The position numbers and the translations under genes were made by a program. DNA of 41,418 bases from Ectothiorhodospiraceae bacterium (GTDB taxonomy: Bacteria > Pseudomonadota > Gammaproteobacteria > Nitrococcales > Aquisalimonadaceae). The notes under the pieces are model-generated. The model saw nothing but the letters and a program-made list of their open reading frames with translations, searched no databases and was not told the origin of the DNA. This document shows, in pieces, positions 16,908-23,507 of the stretch (position 1 is the first letter of the stretch; every line of letters begins with the position of its first letter). The stretch spans positions 1 to 41,418 of the forward strand of contig JAFIFV010000021.1 in the NCBI GenBank assembly GCA_020831845.1, written 5' to 3'.

Positions 16908-17188
16908 TCTTATCCACCCTGAACAGAGTCGCGCGGCAACTCGACAAGCGCAGCCTGATACTGCCTGAAACCGTCCAGTCTACTCCGTGAAGCTGGCCTC
17001 AGGAACTTGAATTCATGAACCGCACGTGTAGACACCGGTTTCCGCCCGATGTTTTCCCGAGACGGCACGATAATGCCCCTCGGTGTGATTGACCAATGAT
17101 ACCAGCCCGCCATCACTGCACCGATCCGGGCAGTTTGTTAAAATTGTCAGGTCGCGCGCGCCGCACCGCTTACACTCAAGGAACTCAA

Positions 17189-17629
17189 ATGAAGACATCG
17201 TTAATGACTCTGGTGGCCGGCCTGCTGCTGGCCGCAGCCTCGGTTGCCATCGCAGACAACGACCACACCTACGTGATTACGCTGAATTCGGACGAAGAGC
17301 AGACTCAGGGCATGGCGCTGGAACTGGCCACCGCCCTGGCTCGGGAAGAAGGCAACACCGTCCACATCGTGCTTTGCGGCGATGCCGGGGAACTGGCCAT
17401 CGAGCGCAACATCCCCCCTTCGCTGGAACCGCGCAGCGTCAGCCCCAAGGAAATGATGATGGAGGCCATGACGTTCGAGGCCGAGGTCTACCTCTGCCAC
17501 TTCTTCCTGCCCAACAGCCGCGCCAGACAGTACGAAGAGACCGACCTGGAGGAAGGCATTACCCAGATCAACTCCACCCGCCTCGCGGAGTTGGTGAGCG
17601 GAGAGAACATCCGGGTTCTGGGCTTCTGA
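17189..17629 (+). CDS. Secreted DsrE-like family protein
   Basis: A protein of 146 residues with a clear signal peptide (MKTSLMTLVAGLLLAAASVAIA, cleavage after about residue 22). The mature part has a DsrE/F-like alpha/beta fold: YVITLNSDEEQTQGMALELATALAREEG, then VHIVLCGDAGELA with a Cys in the loop where sulfur-carrier DsrE proteins bind sulfur, and a second Cys in VYLCHFF. Cytoplasmic DsrE proteins relay sulfur; periplasmic versions are less understood. The ATG at 17189 is chosen because AAGGAA lies 5 bases upstream and it begins the signal peptide. It is monocistronic and divergent from the efflux operon. Confidence 0.8.
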   Translation: MKTSLMTLVAGLLLAAASVAIADNDHTYVITLNSDEEQTQGMALELATALAREEGNTVHIVLCGDAGELAIERNIPPSLEPRSVSPKEMMMEAMTFEAEVYLCHFFLPNSRARQYEETDLEEGITQINSTRLAELVSGENIRVLGF

Positions 17630-17728
17630 TTCCGGGCCCGATTCCCGGGCTTTACCGCTGCTCCGGGGCAGCGCTGATTGATTCCCGCATTCTTGGCCAA
17701 GCGTCCAAGGATTGAGGCTGGAAATGAG

Positions 17729-18193
17729 TCAGCTTCCCCCCTGGGCCCGAAGCTTCGCCTGAATGAACACACGGTGCGGAATGTAGAGCAGATCCGCCAC
17801 TTTCCGCACCAGCGCCTCCTGCTCTGCATGACTGCTGCCGTCTGCCAGCGCCACCTCCCACATGAGTTCCACCAGCCGCTCCTTCTGCTCGGCATTGAAA
17901 TGATCATTGATCAGGGACGTGAACCCGTAATAGGAGACCGTTTCCCGTGATTCGGCTTCCGCAAGCGCCAGCAGTTCCTCGGTTTCCTGCGGGGTAAGCC
18001 CGAACTTCTGGCGTATGCCGTGGGCAATGGCTTCCATCTCCAGACTGCCCCGTTCATCATCATCGACCCGCGCCACCTCCAGCAGCAGTGCCGCTGTTGC
18101 CAGTTGCAAACCATGCAACCGGGTTTCGGCGGATTCCTCCTGCTGTTCTTCAAGGATATGGGATCGAAAATAACGCTTGACGGCATCCAGCAT
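17729..18193 (-). CDS. TerB-family protein
   Basis: A protein of 154 residues from MLDAVKRYFRSHI. It is an all-helical TerB-like domain with paired acidic metal-site motifs: LLLEVARVDDDERGSLEMEAI (about 37-57) and WEVALADGSSHAEQEALVRKVADLL (about 112-136). TerB proteins bind divalent metal and occur in tellurite/stress systems; single-domain versions like this are common and functionally unclear. The ATG at 18193 has GGAGGG 5 bases upstream, so the longer open frame up to 18316 is not used. It is divergent from the sigma-54-controlled acidic lipoprotein. Confidence 0.82.
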   Translation of the reverse strand: MLDAVKRYFRSHILEEQQEESAETRLHGLQLATAALLLEVARVDDDERGSLEMEAIAHGIRQKFGLTPQETEELLALAEAESRETVSYYGFTSLINDHFNAEQKERLVELMWEVALADGSSHAEQEALVRKVADLLYIPHRVFIQAKLRAQGGS

Positions 18194-18291
18194 GTAAACC
18201 CTCCCCACCAGTGATTTCACGGCAACGACCAGATCGGCAGTATTACGACCACCCCTCGCCCGTCGAATTCCTGCCAAGATGGCATAACAAT

Positions 18292-18315
18292 TGGCACATG
18301 TGCCTTTTTGACACA
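18292..18315 (+). promoter_or_regulatory. Enhancer-like element (copy 1) of the sigma-54 regulon
   Basis: The sequence TGGCACATGTGCCT, four bases, GACACA matches the 24-bp consensus NGNCRCATGYGNCA-N4-GNCACA shared by four other sites in this window, with one deviation (T for A at position 14). It is 68 bases before the -24 GG of the promoter at 18382. Proposed as the binding site of an unknown enhancer-binding protein. Confidence 0.7.
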
Positions 18316-18381
18316 CTCAATCTCCGCGTTGAACTGTAAACGGTGCACGCGGATACCTTGAAGCACCTTGATACACCATAC

Positions 18382-18398
18382 CTGGCATACTTCATGCT
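18382..18398 (+). promoter_or_regulatory. Sigma-54 (-24/-12) promoter of the acidic lipoprotein gene
   Basis: The sequence CTGGCATACTTCATGCT has GG at 18384-18385 and GC at 18396-18397, the exact 12-bp spacing required by sigma-54. The predicted start is near 18409, 29 bases before the ATG. Confidence 0.75.
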
Positions 18399-18437
18399 TC
18401 GAATCGTTGTGGATCAACACACGAGGATAACGACATC

Positions 18438-18575
18438 ATGAAGTCGACATTTCGCTACGCTGGAACCGGATTGATTGCCCTGCTGTTTTCCGGTGTGCTG
18501 CTGCTCTCTGCCTGTGAACCCGTGGACGAAGACGATTTCGAGCAGATGGAGCAGGATTTCGAGGAACAGCAGTAA
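18438..18575 (+). CDS. Small acidic lipoprotein, 45 aa
   Basis: It encodes MKSTFRYAGTGLIALLFSGV then LLLSAC, a textbook lipoprotein signal with Cys at residue 26 as the lipid-attachment site. The mature part of only 20 residues (CEPVDEDDFEQMEQDFEEQQ) has eleven Asp/Glu and no Lys or Arg. GAGGATAACGAC precedes the ATG. It is followed by a strong terminator and preceded by a sigma-54 promoter and an upstream element shared with the acidic miniproteins at 32434-34348. The extremely short mature chain suggests a structural, metal- or charge-binding role at the membrane surface; no known family recognised. Confidence 0.8.
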   Translation: MKSTFRYAGTGLIALLFSGVLLLSACEPVDEDDFEQMEQDFEEQQ

Positions 18576-18620
18576 CTGACAGACTGTTGAGCGCCTCTGA
18601 CTGAATCCCCGAGAGAGTTT

Positions 18621-18654
18621 GGCCCGCCACCCCTTAGTGAGCGGGCCTTTTCTT
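18621..18654 (+). terminator. Intrinsic terminator of the acidic lipoprotein gene
   Basis: GGCCCGCCAC - CCCTTA - GTGAGCGGGCC hairpin followed by TTTTCTTT, 45 bases after the stop. Confidence 0.85.
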
Positions 18655-18844
18655 TGCCGCGAGAATTGACCCGCTGCCTTTGCGTGCACACAATCTGCTC
18701 TCGGCGATTACACGGCATCGTCCACCGACGTATACACTAGTCAGTTGAAGGCCGCCGCCCTATCAGAACCATGAGACGTGTGTGCCCGCGATTTTCATGC
18801 CGCAGCCCTCGCCTGCCGCGGCATCTTGCACAGGATCTAGCCCG

Positions 18845-20383
18845 GTGACGAATCTCCATCTGAAAATCCTGGCCCTCATACTTTGCGCGCTGGGTGTTGC
18901 CGGAGTCTGGTACAAAGTAAGTGTCATCGGCCTGCCGCTGCAGCCGGACGCCGAAACACAGACCTGGACGGTGGAAGCCCGGGTCAGTTACCAGGCCGAG
19001 GGCGGCCCCACCCAGGTCCGGCTGTTCCTGCCCGGCACGCAACCGAAGTTCAGCGTACTGGGTGAGGATTTCGTCTCCGGCAGCTTCGGCCTGGCGCGGG
19101 AATCCGAGGGTAACAACCGCATCGCGCTGTGGACAGCCCGCCGGGCCAGCGGTGAACAGACCCTGTATTACCGCATACGGCTGGCGGCCGACCGGGATGG
19201 CGACAGCGTGCTCACCGGGCCGCAACCGCCCTTCCCTTCAGTGCCGGACTACCCGGAGCCGTACGGCTCGGCGGCCAAGACCGTGCTGGAGGAGGTACGC
19301 CGGGAATCGGCGGACATCGCTTCGTTCACACGCCGCCTGCTGATCCGCTACGGAGCCACCTCACCGGACGAGAACGTACAGGTACTCCGGGAGGACCCCG
19401 ATACCGACCTGGAACACGTGGAGAACATCATCCACATTCTCGCCGGCGCGCGTATTCCGGCGCGTCCGGTCAAGGTGCTTCATCTTCGGGACCGCATGCG
19501 ACGGGGCACGCTGGATACGTTTCTGGAAGTGCATAACGGCACGGAGTGGGTGGCCTTCAACCCCCGGACCGGGCAGCGTGGTTACGAGGATGACATGCTC
19601 GTGTGGTACCGCGGCGCCGGCGAACTACTGCAGTTGAGTGGCGGCAGCGGAGGCCAGGTCGAATTCTCGGCCGCGCTGACCGTGCGCCAGATGGTGTCCA
19701 TTGCCGAGCAACGGGCCGCGCAACGCGGGTCGCTGTTGATGGATTTCTCCCTGCTTGGCCTGCCGGTGCAGACCCAGAACGTCTACCGTCTGCTGCTGCT
19801 GATCCCCATCGGTGCGCTGGTGATGGTGTTCATGCGCAACGTAATCGGGGTCAGTACCTTCGGCACCTTCATGCCTATTCTGATTGCCCTGGCGTTCCGT
19901 GAAACCCAGCTGCTGTGGGGCATCTTCCTGTTCACCTTCATCGTGGCCATGGGCCTGGCAATCCGGTTCTACCTGGAAAACCTCAAGTTACTGCTGGTGC
20001 CGCGCCTGGCGGCGGTACTTACGGTCGTGGTGTTGCTTCTGGCCGCGGTGACCATACTGACGCACAAGCTGGGACTGGAGCGCGGGCTCTCCATCGCGCT
20101 GTTCCCGATGGTCATCCTGGCGATGACCATCGAGCGCATGTCCCTGGTGTGGGAAGAGCACGGCCCTTCCGAGGCGATCAAGCAAGGGGTGGGCAGCCTG
20201 GTGGTGGCCGTCATCGGCTACCTTGTGATGTTCCGACCGCAACTTGAGCATCTGGTGTTCTACTTCCCCGAGCTGCTCCTGATCGTACTGGCCGTGACGC
20301 TGCTGATGGGCCGCTATACGGGCTACCGGCTGACGGAGCTATGGCGCTTCCGCCACCTGCTACGGGAGATGAACAAGTCATGA
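18845..20383 (+). CDS. Inactive transglutaminase fused to 7 transmembrane helices
   Basis: A protein of 512 residues from the GTG at 18845 (AGGA about 10 bases upstream), which gives a clean N-terminal anchor (LHLKILALILCALGVAG). Residues ~25-300 are periplasmic: a beta-rich domain and a transglutaminase-like fold (FTRRLLIRYGA ... EHVENIIHILAGARIPARPVKVLHLRDR ... WVAFNPRTGQRGYEDD) lacking the catalytic Cys. The C-terminal ~200 residues hold seven hydrophobic helices, starting with LLLLIPIGALVMVFMRNVIG and the conserved GVSTFGTFMPILIALAFRET. Members of this family sit beside an alpha-L-glutamate-ligase-like ATP-grasp protein and often a RimB-like retropepsin; the protease is absent here. The stop overlaps the next start (ATGA). 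Confidence 0.92.
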   Translation: MTNLHLKILALILCALGVAGVWYKVSVIGLPLQPDAETQTWTVEARVSYQAEGGPTQVRLFLPGTQPKFSVLGEDFVSGSFGLARESEGNNRIALWTARRASGEQTLYYRIRLAADRDGDSVLTGPQPPFPSVPDYPEPYGSAAKTVLEEVRRESADIASFTRRLLIRYGATSPDENVQVLREDPDTDLEHVENIIHILAGARIPARPVKVLHLRDRMRRGTLDTFLEVHNGTEWVAFNPRTGQRGYEDDMLVWYRGAGELLQLSGGSGGQVEFSAALTVRQMVSIAEQRAAQRGSLLMDFSLLGLPVQTQNVYRLLLLIPIGALVMVFMRNVIGVSTFGTFMPILIALAFRETQLLWGIFLFTFIVAMGLAIRFYLENLKLLLVPRLAAVLTVVVLLLAAVTILTHKLGLERGLSIALFPMVILAMTIERMSLVWEEHGPSEAIKQGVGSLVVAVIGYLVMFRPQLEHLVFYFPELLLIVLAVTLLMGRYTGYRLTELWRFRHLLREMNKS

Positions 20384-21357
20384 TCCGACTGTTCCACGCG
20401 CTCAAAAAGGCCGGGATTCTCGGCATGAACCGGCGCAACGCGGACTACATCATGCTCTTCAACCCGCGGCACAATTACCCCCTGGTGGACGATAAACTGC
20501 TGACAAAACGGTTGGCGGAAGAAGCGGGCATTCATGTTCCGAAGCTGTATCACATGATCCAGATCGAGCGGCAGATTCGCCAGTTGCCGAAGATGCTGGA
20601 GGGCATCAACGATTTCGTGATCAAACCGGCCCACGGCAGCGGCGGCAACGGCATCATGGTCATCACCGGCTCCCGCAACGGCAGCTATGTGCGCGGCAGT
20701 GGCCTGCTCACCAACATCGACGAACTCGGCCATCACATCTCGAACATCCTCAGCGGCATGCATAGCCTGGGTGGTCAGCCGGACCAGGCCATGATCGAAC
20801 AACGGGTGATTTTCGACCCGATGTTCGATCGCATCAGTTACCAGGGTGTGCCGGACATCCGCACCGTCGTGTTCCGTGGCGTGCCGATCATGGCCATGGT
20901 GCGCCTGCCCACCCGCATGTCCGATGGCAAGGCCAACCTGCACCAGGGGGCGGTGGGTGCCGGGCTGGACATGGGGTCCGGTCGCACGACCACCGCGGTC
21001 TGGAAGGAAACCTTCGTCGACACCCACCCGGATACCGGCGACCCCATCGCCGGGCTGCAGATTCCGCAATGGGAGACACTGCTTGAACTGGCCGCCCGCT
21101 GCTACTCCCTGGCCGAACTGGGTTATCTGGGCGTTGACGTGGTGCTGGACAAGTACCAGGGACCGCTGGTGTTGGAGTTGAACGCCCGCCCTGGGCTCAG
21201 CATTCAGTTGGCCAACCGCGCCAGCCTGCTACGCCGGCTGCAACGGGTGGAGGCGCTGGATGCCATTCCCGACAGCGCCGAGGAGCGTGCCCGACTGGGG
21301 CAACGACTGTTCGGGCTGGACACCCCGCCGGTCGCCCAGGTGCTGGCGCCCGCCTGA
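20380..21357 (+). CDS. Alpha-L-glutamate ligase-like ATP-grasp protein
   Basis: A protein of 325 residues related to RimK, which ligates glutamate to a carboxyl acceptor. ATP-grasp features are present: DDKLLTKRLAEEAGIHVPKLY, the phosphate loop FVIKPAHGSGGNGIMVI (about residues 79-95), PDIRTVVFRGVPIMAMVRLPT, and the metal-binding end LVLELNARPGLSIQLANR. The actual substrate is unknown; the near-invariant pairing with the 7TM-transglutaminase protein suggests the two modify or sense an envelope component. It is translationally coupled to the upstream gene by a 4-base ATGA overlap. Confidence 0.9.
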   Translation: MIRLFHALKKAGILGMNRRNADYIMLFNPRHNYPLVDDKLLTKRLAEEAGIHVPKLYHMIQIERQIRQLPKMLEGINDFVIKPAHGSGGNGIMVITGSRNGSYVRGSGLLTNIDELGHHISNILSGMHSLGGQPDQAMIEQRVIFDPMFDRISYQGVPDIRTVVFRGVPIMAMVRLPTRMSDGKANLHQGAVGAGLDMGSGRTTTAVWKETFVDTHPDTGDPIAGLQIPQWETLLELAARCYSLAELGYLGVDVVLDKYQGPLVLELNARPGLSIQLANRASLLRRLQRVEALDAIPDSAEERARLGQRLFGLDTPPVAQVLAPA

Positions 21358-21444
21358 AACTACCCCGCCGCCGCCTGCGCGGTCGTCTTTCCGAATATTG
21401 CACATTGCCCGAAAGTGTGATTGCCCACACAGAATTTCACGCGT

Positions 21445-21606
21445 AATGCAGTCACACTGCATTCATCTCAAGGTGATTGTCGTGAAAGAGTAGTTGTCTC
21501 CTCCAAGGCGCTTGGGATTGGGCAAAGGCCAATGGATGCGGCTGTATGCCCCGAAAAACCCTTTCAATGAAGCGCATTCGGCAGGCCCCCGGGCCTGCCT
21601 TTTTCT
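21445..21606 (+). ncRNA. Possible small RNA or leader with intrinsic terminator
   Basis: The 333-bp gap between the ATP-grasp gene and the porin contains a perfect 7-bp hairpin (AATGCAG-TCACA-CTGCATT, 21445-21463) and, 115 bases on, a strong terminator (GGCAGGCCC ... GGGCCTGCC then TTTTTC, 21580-21606). A weak sigma-70-like pair (TTGCCC, 17 bases, TAATGC) lies just before. No convincing open frame lies between them. The terminator is over 220 bases after the ATP-grasp stop, so it may end that operon or an independent RNA of about 150 nt. Confidence 0.35.
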
Positions 21607-21690
21607 TTTCCGCCCCCATTCCTTGCCTCCCTCACGCAGACACGGCACCATCTGCCAAACCACTTCCTCGATCACAAGAACGAGACCAAC

Positions 21691-22728
21691 ATGCCCTTAC
21701 CAATGCCTGTCCGCCTGCCGCTGGCGCTCTGTTGCGTCCTGCTGCCCGCCGTCGCGCACGCAGTGGAGGTCAACCTTTACGGCCGTGTGCACGCGGGCTA
21801 TGCCAACCTGGATACCTCCCGCGCCGGCAATGCCGGCATCATCAACGACGAGCGCGGGCACAGCAGGCTCGGCGTAGATCTCGCCGCTCCACTGGGCGAC
21901 AACGTTGGCGGCCTGGCGCGTATTGAGCTTGGCTTCGACCCGACCAACTGGGACGGTGACGATGACCCGGTGAGCGTGCGCGAGGCGTGGGTGGGCCTGC
22001 AGGGTGCCACCGGCCGGCTCACCGTGGGCAGGCTTCCCGGTGTTTACAAGACCACCGGCGGTACCCGCTGGGACCCGATGAGCTCGACCTTGCTGCAGCA
22101 ACGTCGCACCGGCGGCATGTCGGGGGGCATCTACGGCCACAGCAACTACCTGGATCGAGCACTGGAATACCGAACCCCATCTCTGGGCGGTCTCCAGCTC
22201 AGGTTGCAGTACGGTGTCGACGACCGTGAAAACGATGGTGACTACCTGATCGGGCTGTCCTATCAGGAAGGGCCATGGGAGTTGATCGCTGCATGGTCCA
22301 GGAACAACGACGAAGAGGTGGCTTCAGGGGAACGGCGTAACTGGAAGGCCGGCATCCGTTATGCAGCCGATGAGGGCGCGCTGGTCTACCAGTACGAGGA
22401 CGCGAAAGTCCGCGACCGCCTGGATACAACGGATCTTCGTCGCGTGGACGGTTCGCTGGAGATCGGCAACTTCGACATGCCGTTCAATACGCGCCACCAC
22501 ATGCTGGGGCTGCAACAGAACCTGCAGAGCAGTTTCATCTGGCTGGCCGTGGGCTACCTGAACGCGTCCGCCGACGACTTCGACGTTATCAGTTACACCG
22601 CCTCGTGGACCTTGCTGTTCAGTCAGAACATCCGCTGGTACCTGGGCTACCAGCACCAGGATCGGGAGCGCGGCTACGAGTCCGGCCGGCTCAACGTGGT
22701 GGCCACCGGGTTCCAGCTGGATTTCTGA
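21691..22728 (+). CDS. Gram-negative outer-membrane porin
   Basis: A protein of 345 residues with a signal peptide (LPLALCCVLLPAVAHA, cleavage before VEVNLYGRVHAGY). Alternating hydrophobic beta strands follow throughout, with VNLYGRVHAGYANLD at the start, SRLGVDLAAPLGDNVGGLARIELGF, VREAWVGLQGATGRLTVGRLPG as loop-3 region, and the terminal strand GRLNVVATGFQLDF ending in the Phe that targets BAM assembly. It fits the general trimeric porin family for diffusion of small solutes. The many Asp/Glu in turns (NWDGDDDPV) fit a halophilic host. The ATG at 21703 is an alternative start; both give the same mature protein. Confidence 0.85.
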   Translation: MPLPMPVRLPLALCCVLLPAVAHAVEVNLYGRVHAGYANLDTSRAGNAGIINDERGHSRLGVDLAAPLGDNVGGLARIELGFDPTNWDGDDDPVSVREAWVGLQGATGRLTVGRLPGVYKTTGGTRWDPMSSTLLQQRRTGGMSGGIYGHSNYLDRALEYRTPSLGGLQLRLQYGVDDRENDGDYLIGLSYQEGPWELIAAWSRNNDEEVASGERRNWKAGIRYAADEGALVYQYEDAKVRDRLDTTDLRRVDGSLEIGNFDMPFNTRHHMLGLQQNLQSSFIWLAVGYLNASADDFDVISYTASWTLLFSQNIRWYLGYQHQDRERGYESGRLNVVATGFQLDF

Positions 22729-22735
22729 GCATGAT

Positions 22736-23365
22736 TCAGGAGGGTCTCGCGGGATCCTGAAAACGGGATTCCACGGCCAGCAAACGGCGTTTGCGCGCCA
22801 CTCCCCAGCGGTAGCTGCCGATGCCACCGGCCCGCGGCACCACACGATGACAGGGGATCAGCAGCGCAACCGGATTGGCCCCCACCGCACGGCCCACGGC
22901 CCGGCCCGCGGTCGGCTGCCCGATCTGTTCCGCCAGTTGCGCGTAGGTCACAGTCCGGCCCGGCGGCACGGTGATCAGCGAATTCCAGACACGCGCCTCG
23001 AAGACGGATGCCACGACGTCCAGCACCAGTGGGTGCCGTGGGTCTCCGGTCAGCAGCGGCCGCAGTGCCTCGGCCGTGGCGTATTCATCGATCTCGATAC
23101 GCACGTCGGGACAACGGCAGGCCAGCTGCTCCCGCTGCTGCACATCGGAAGAGCCGGGACGACGGAACATCAGATGGCTGATCCCCAAGCCGGTCACGGC
23201 CACGAACATGCAACCCAGCGGCGTGACGTGCCAGCCTACCCGAAGCTCCGGGTGGGTGGGGCGGTGCGGCAAGGGGACTGTCGCGCGCAGCCGGGGCACA
23301 ATGCCCGCTTGCAGCCAGCGCCACCAGAGTTCCAGGCCACGGCTTCCAGCCTCTGCAATCTCCAT
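22736..23365 (-). CDS. Methylated-DNA-protein-cysteine methyltransferase (Ogt/Ada C-terminal type)
   Basis: A direct-reversal repair protein that moves alkyl groups from O6-alkylguanine to its own cysteine. From the ATG at 23365 it has 209 residues: an N-terminal lead, an RNase H-like half (LRVGWHVTPLGCMFVAVTGLGISHLMF), and the DNA-binding active-site half VWNSLITVPPGRTVTYAQLAEQIGQPTAGRAVGRAVGANPVALLIPCHRVVPRAGGIGSYRWG with the acceptor Cys in PCHRV. The layout resembles the C-terminal half of Ada without the Ada zinc domain. The start is uncertain: a GTG at 23428 would add 21 residues and neither start has a strong ribosome site. Confidence 0.88.
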   Translation of the reverse strand: MEIAEAGSRGLELWWRWLQAGIVPRLRATVPLPHRPTHPELRVGWHVTPLGCMFVAVTGLGISHLMFRRPGSSDVQQREQLACRCPDVRIEIDEYATAEALRPLLTGDPRHPLVLDVVASVFEARVWNSLITVPPGRTVTYAQLAEQIGQPTAGRAVGRAVGANPVALLIPCHRVVPRAGGIGSYRWGVARKRRLLAVESRFQDPARPS

Positions 23366-23507
23366 GGGAACCACCCACTGCCGGTACAGGGAGACGCCGA
23401 TCCGTACCGGCACCCAGAGGCCGGCCACTGCATCGCCGTACCCATAAAACGTAGCACGGGCTGCGGAAGTTTCTTCCCGCCAACGGCAAGCTCAGGCAAA
23501 GACGCGT

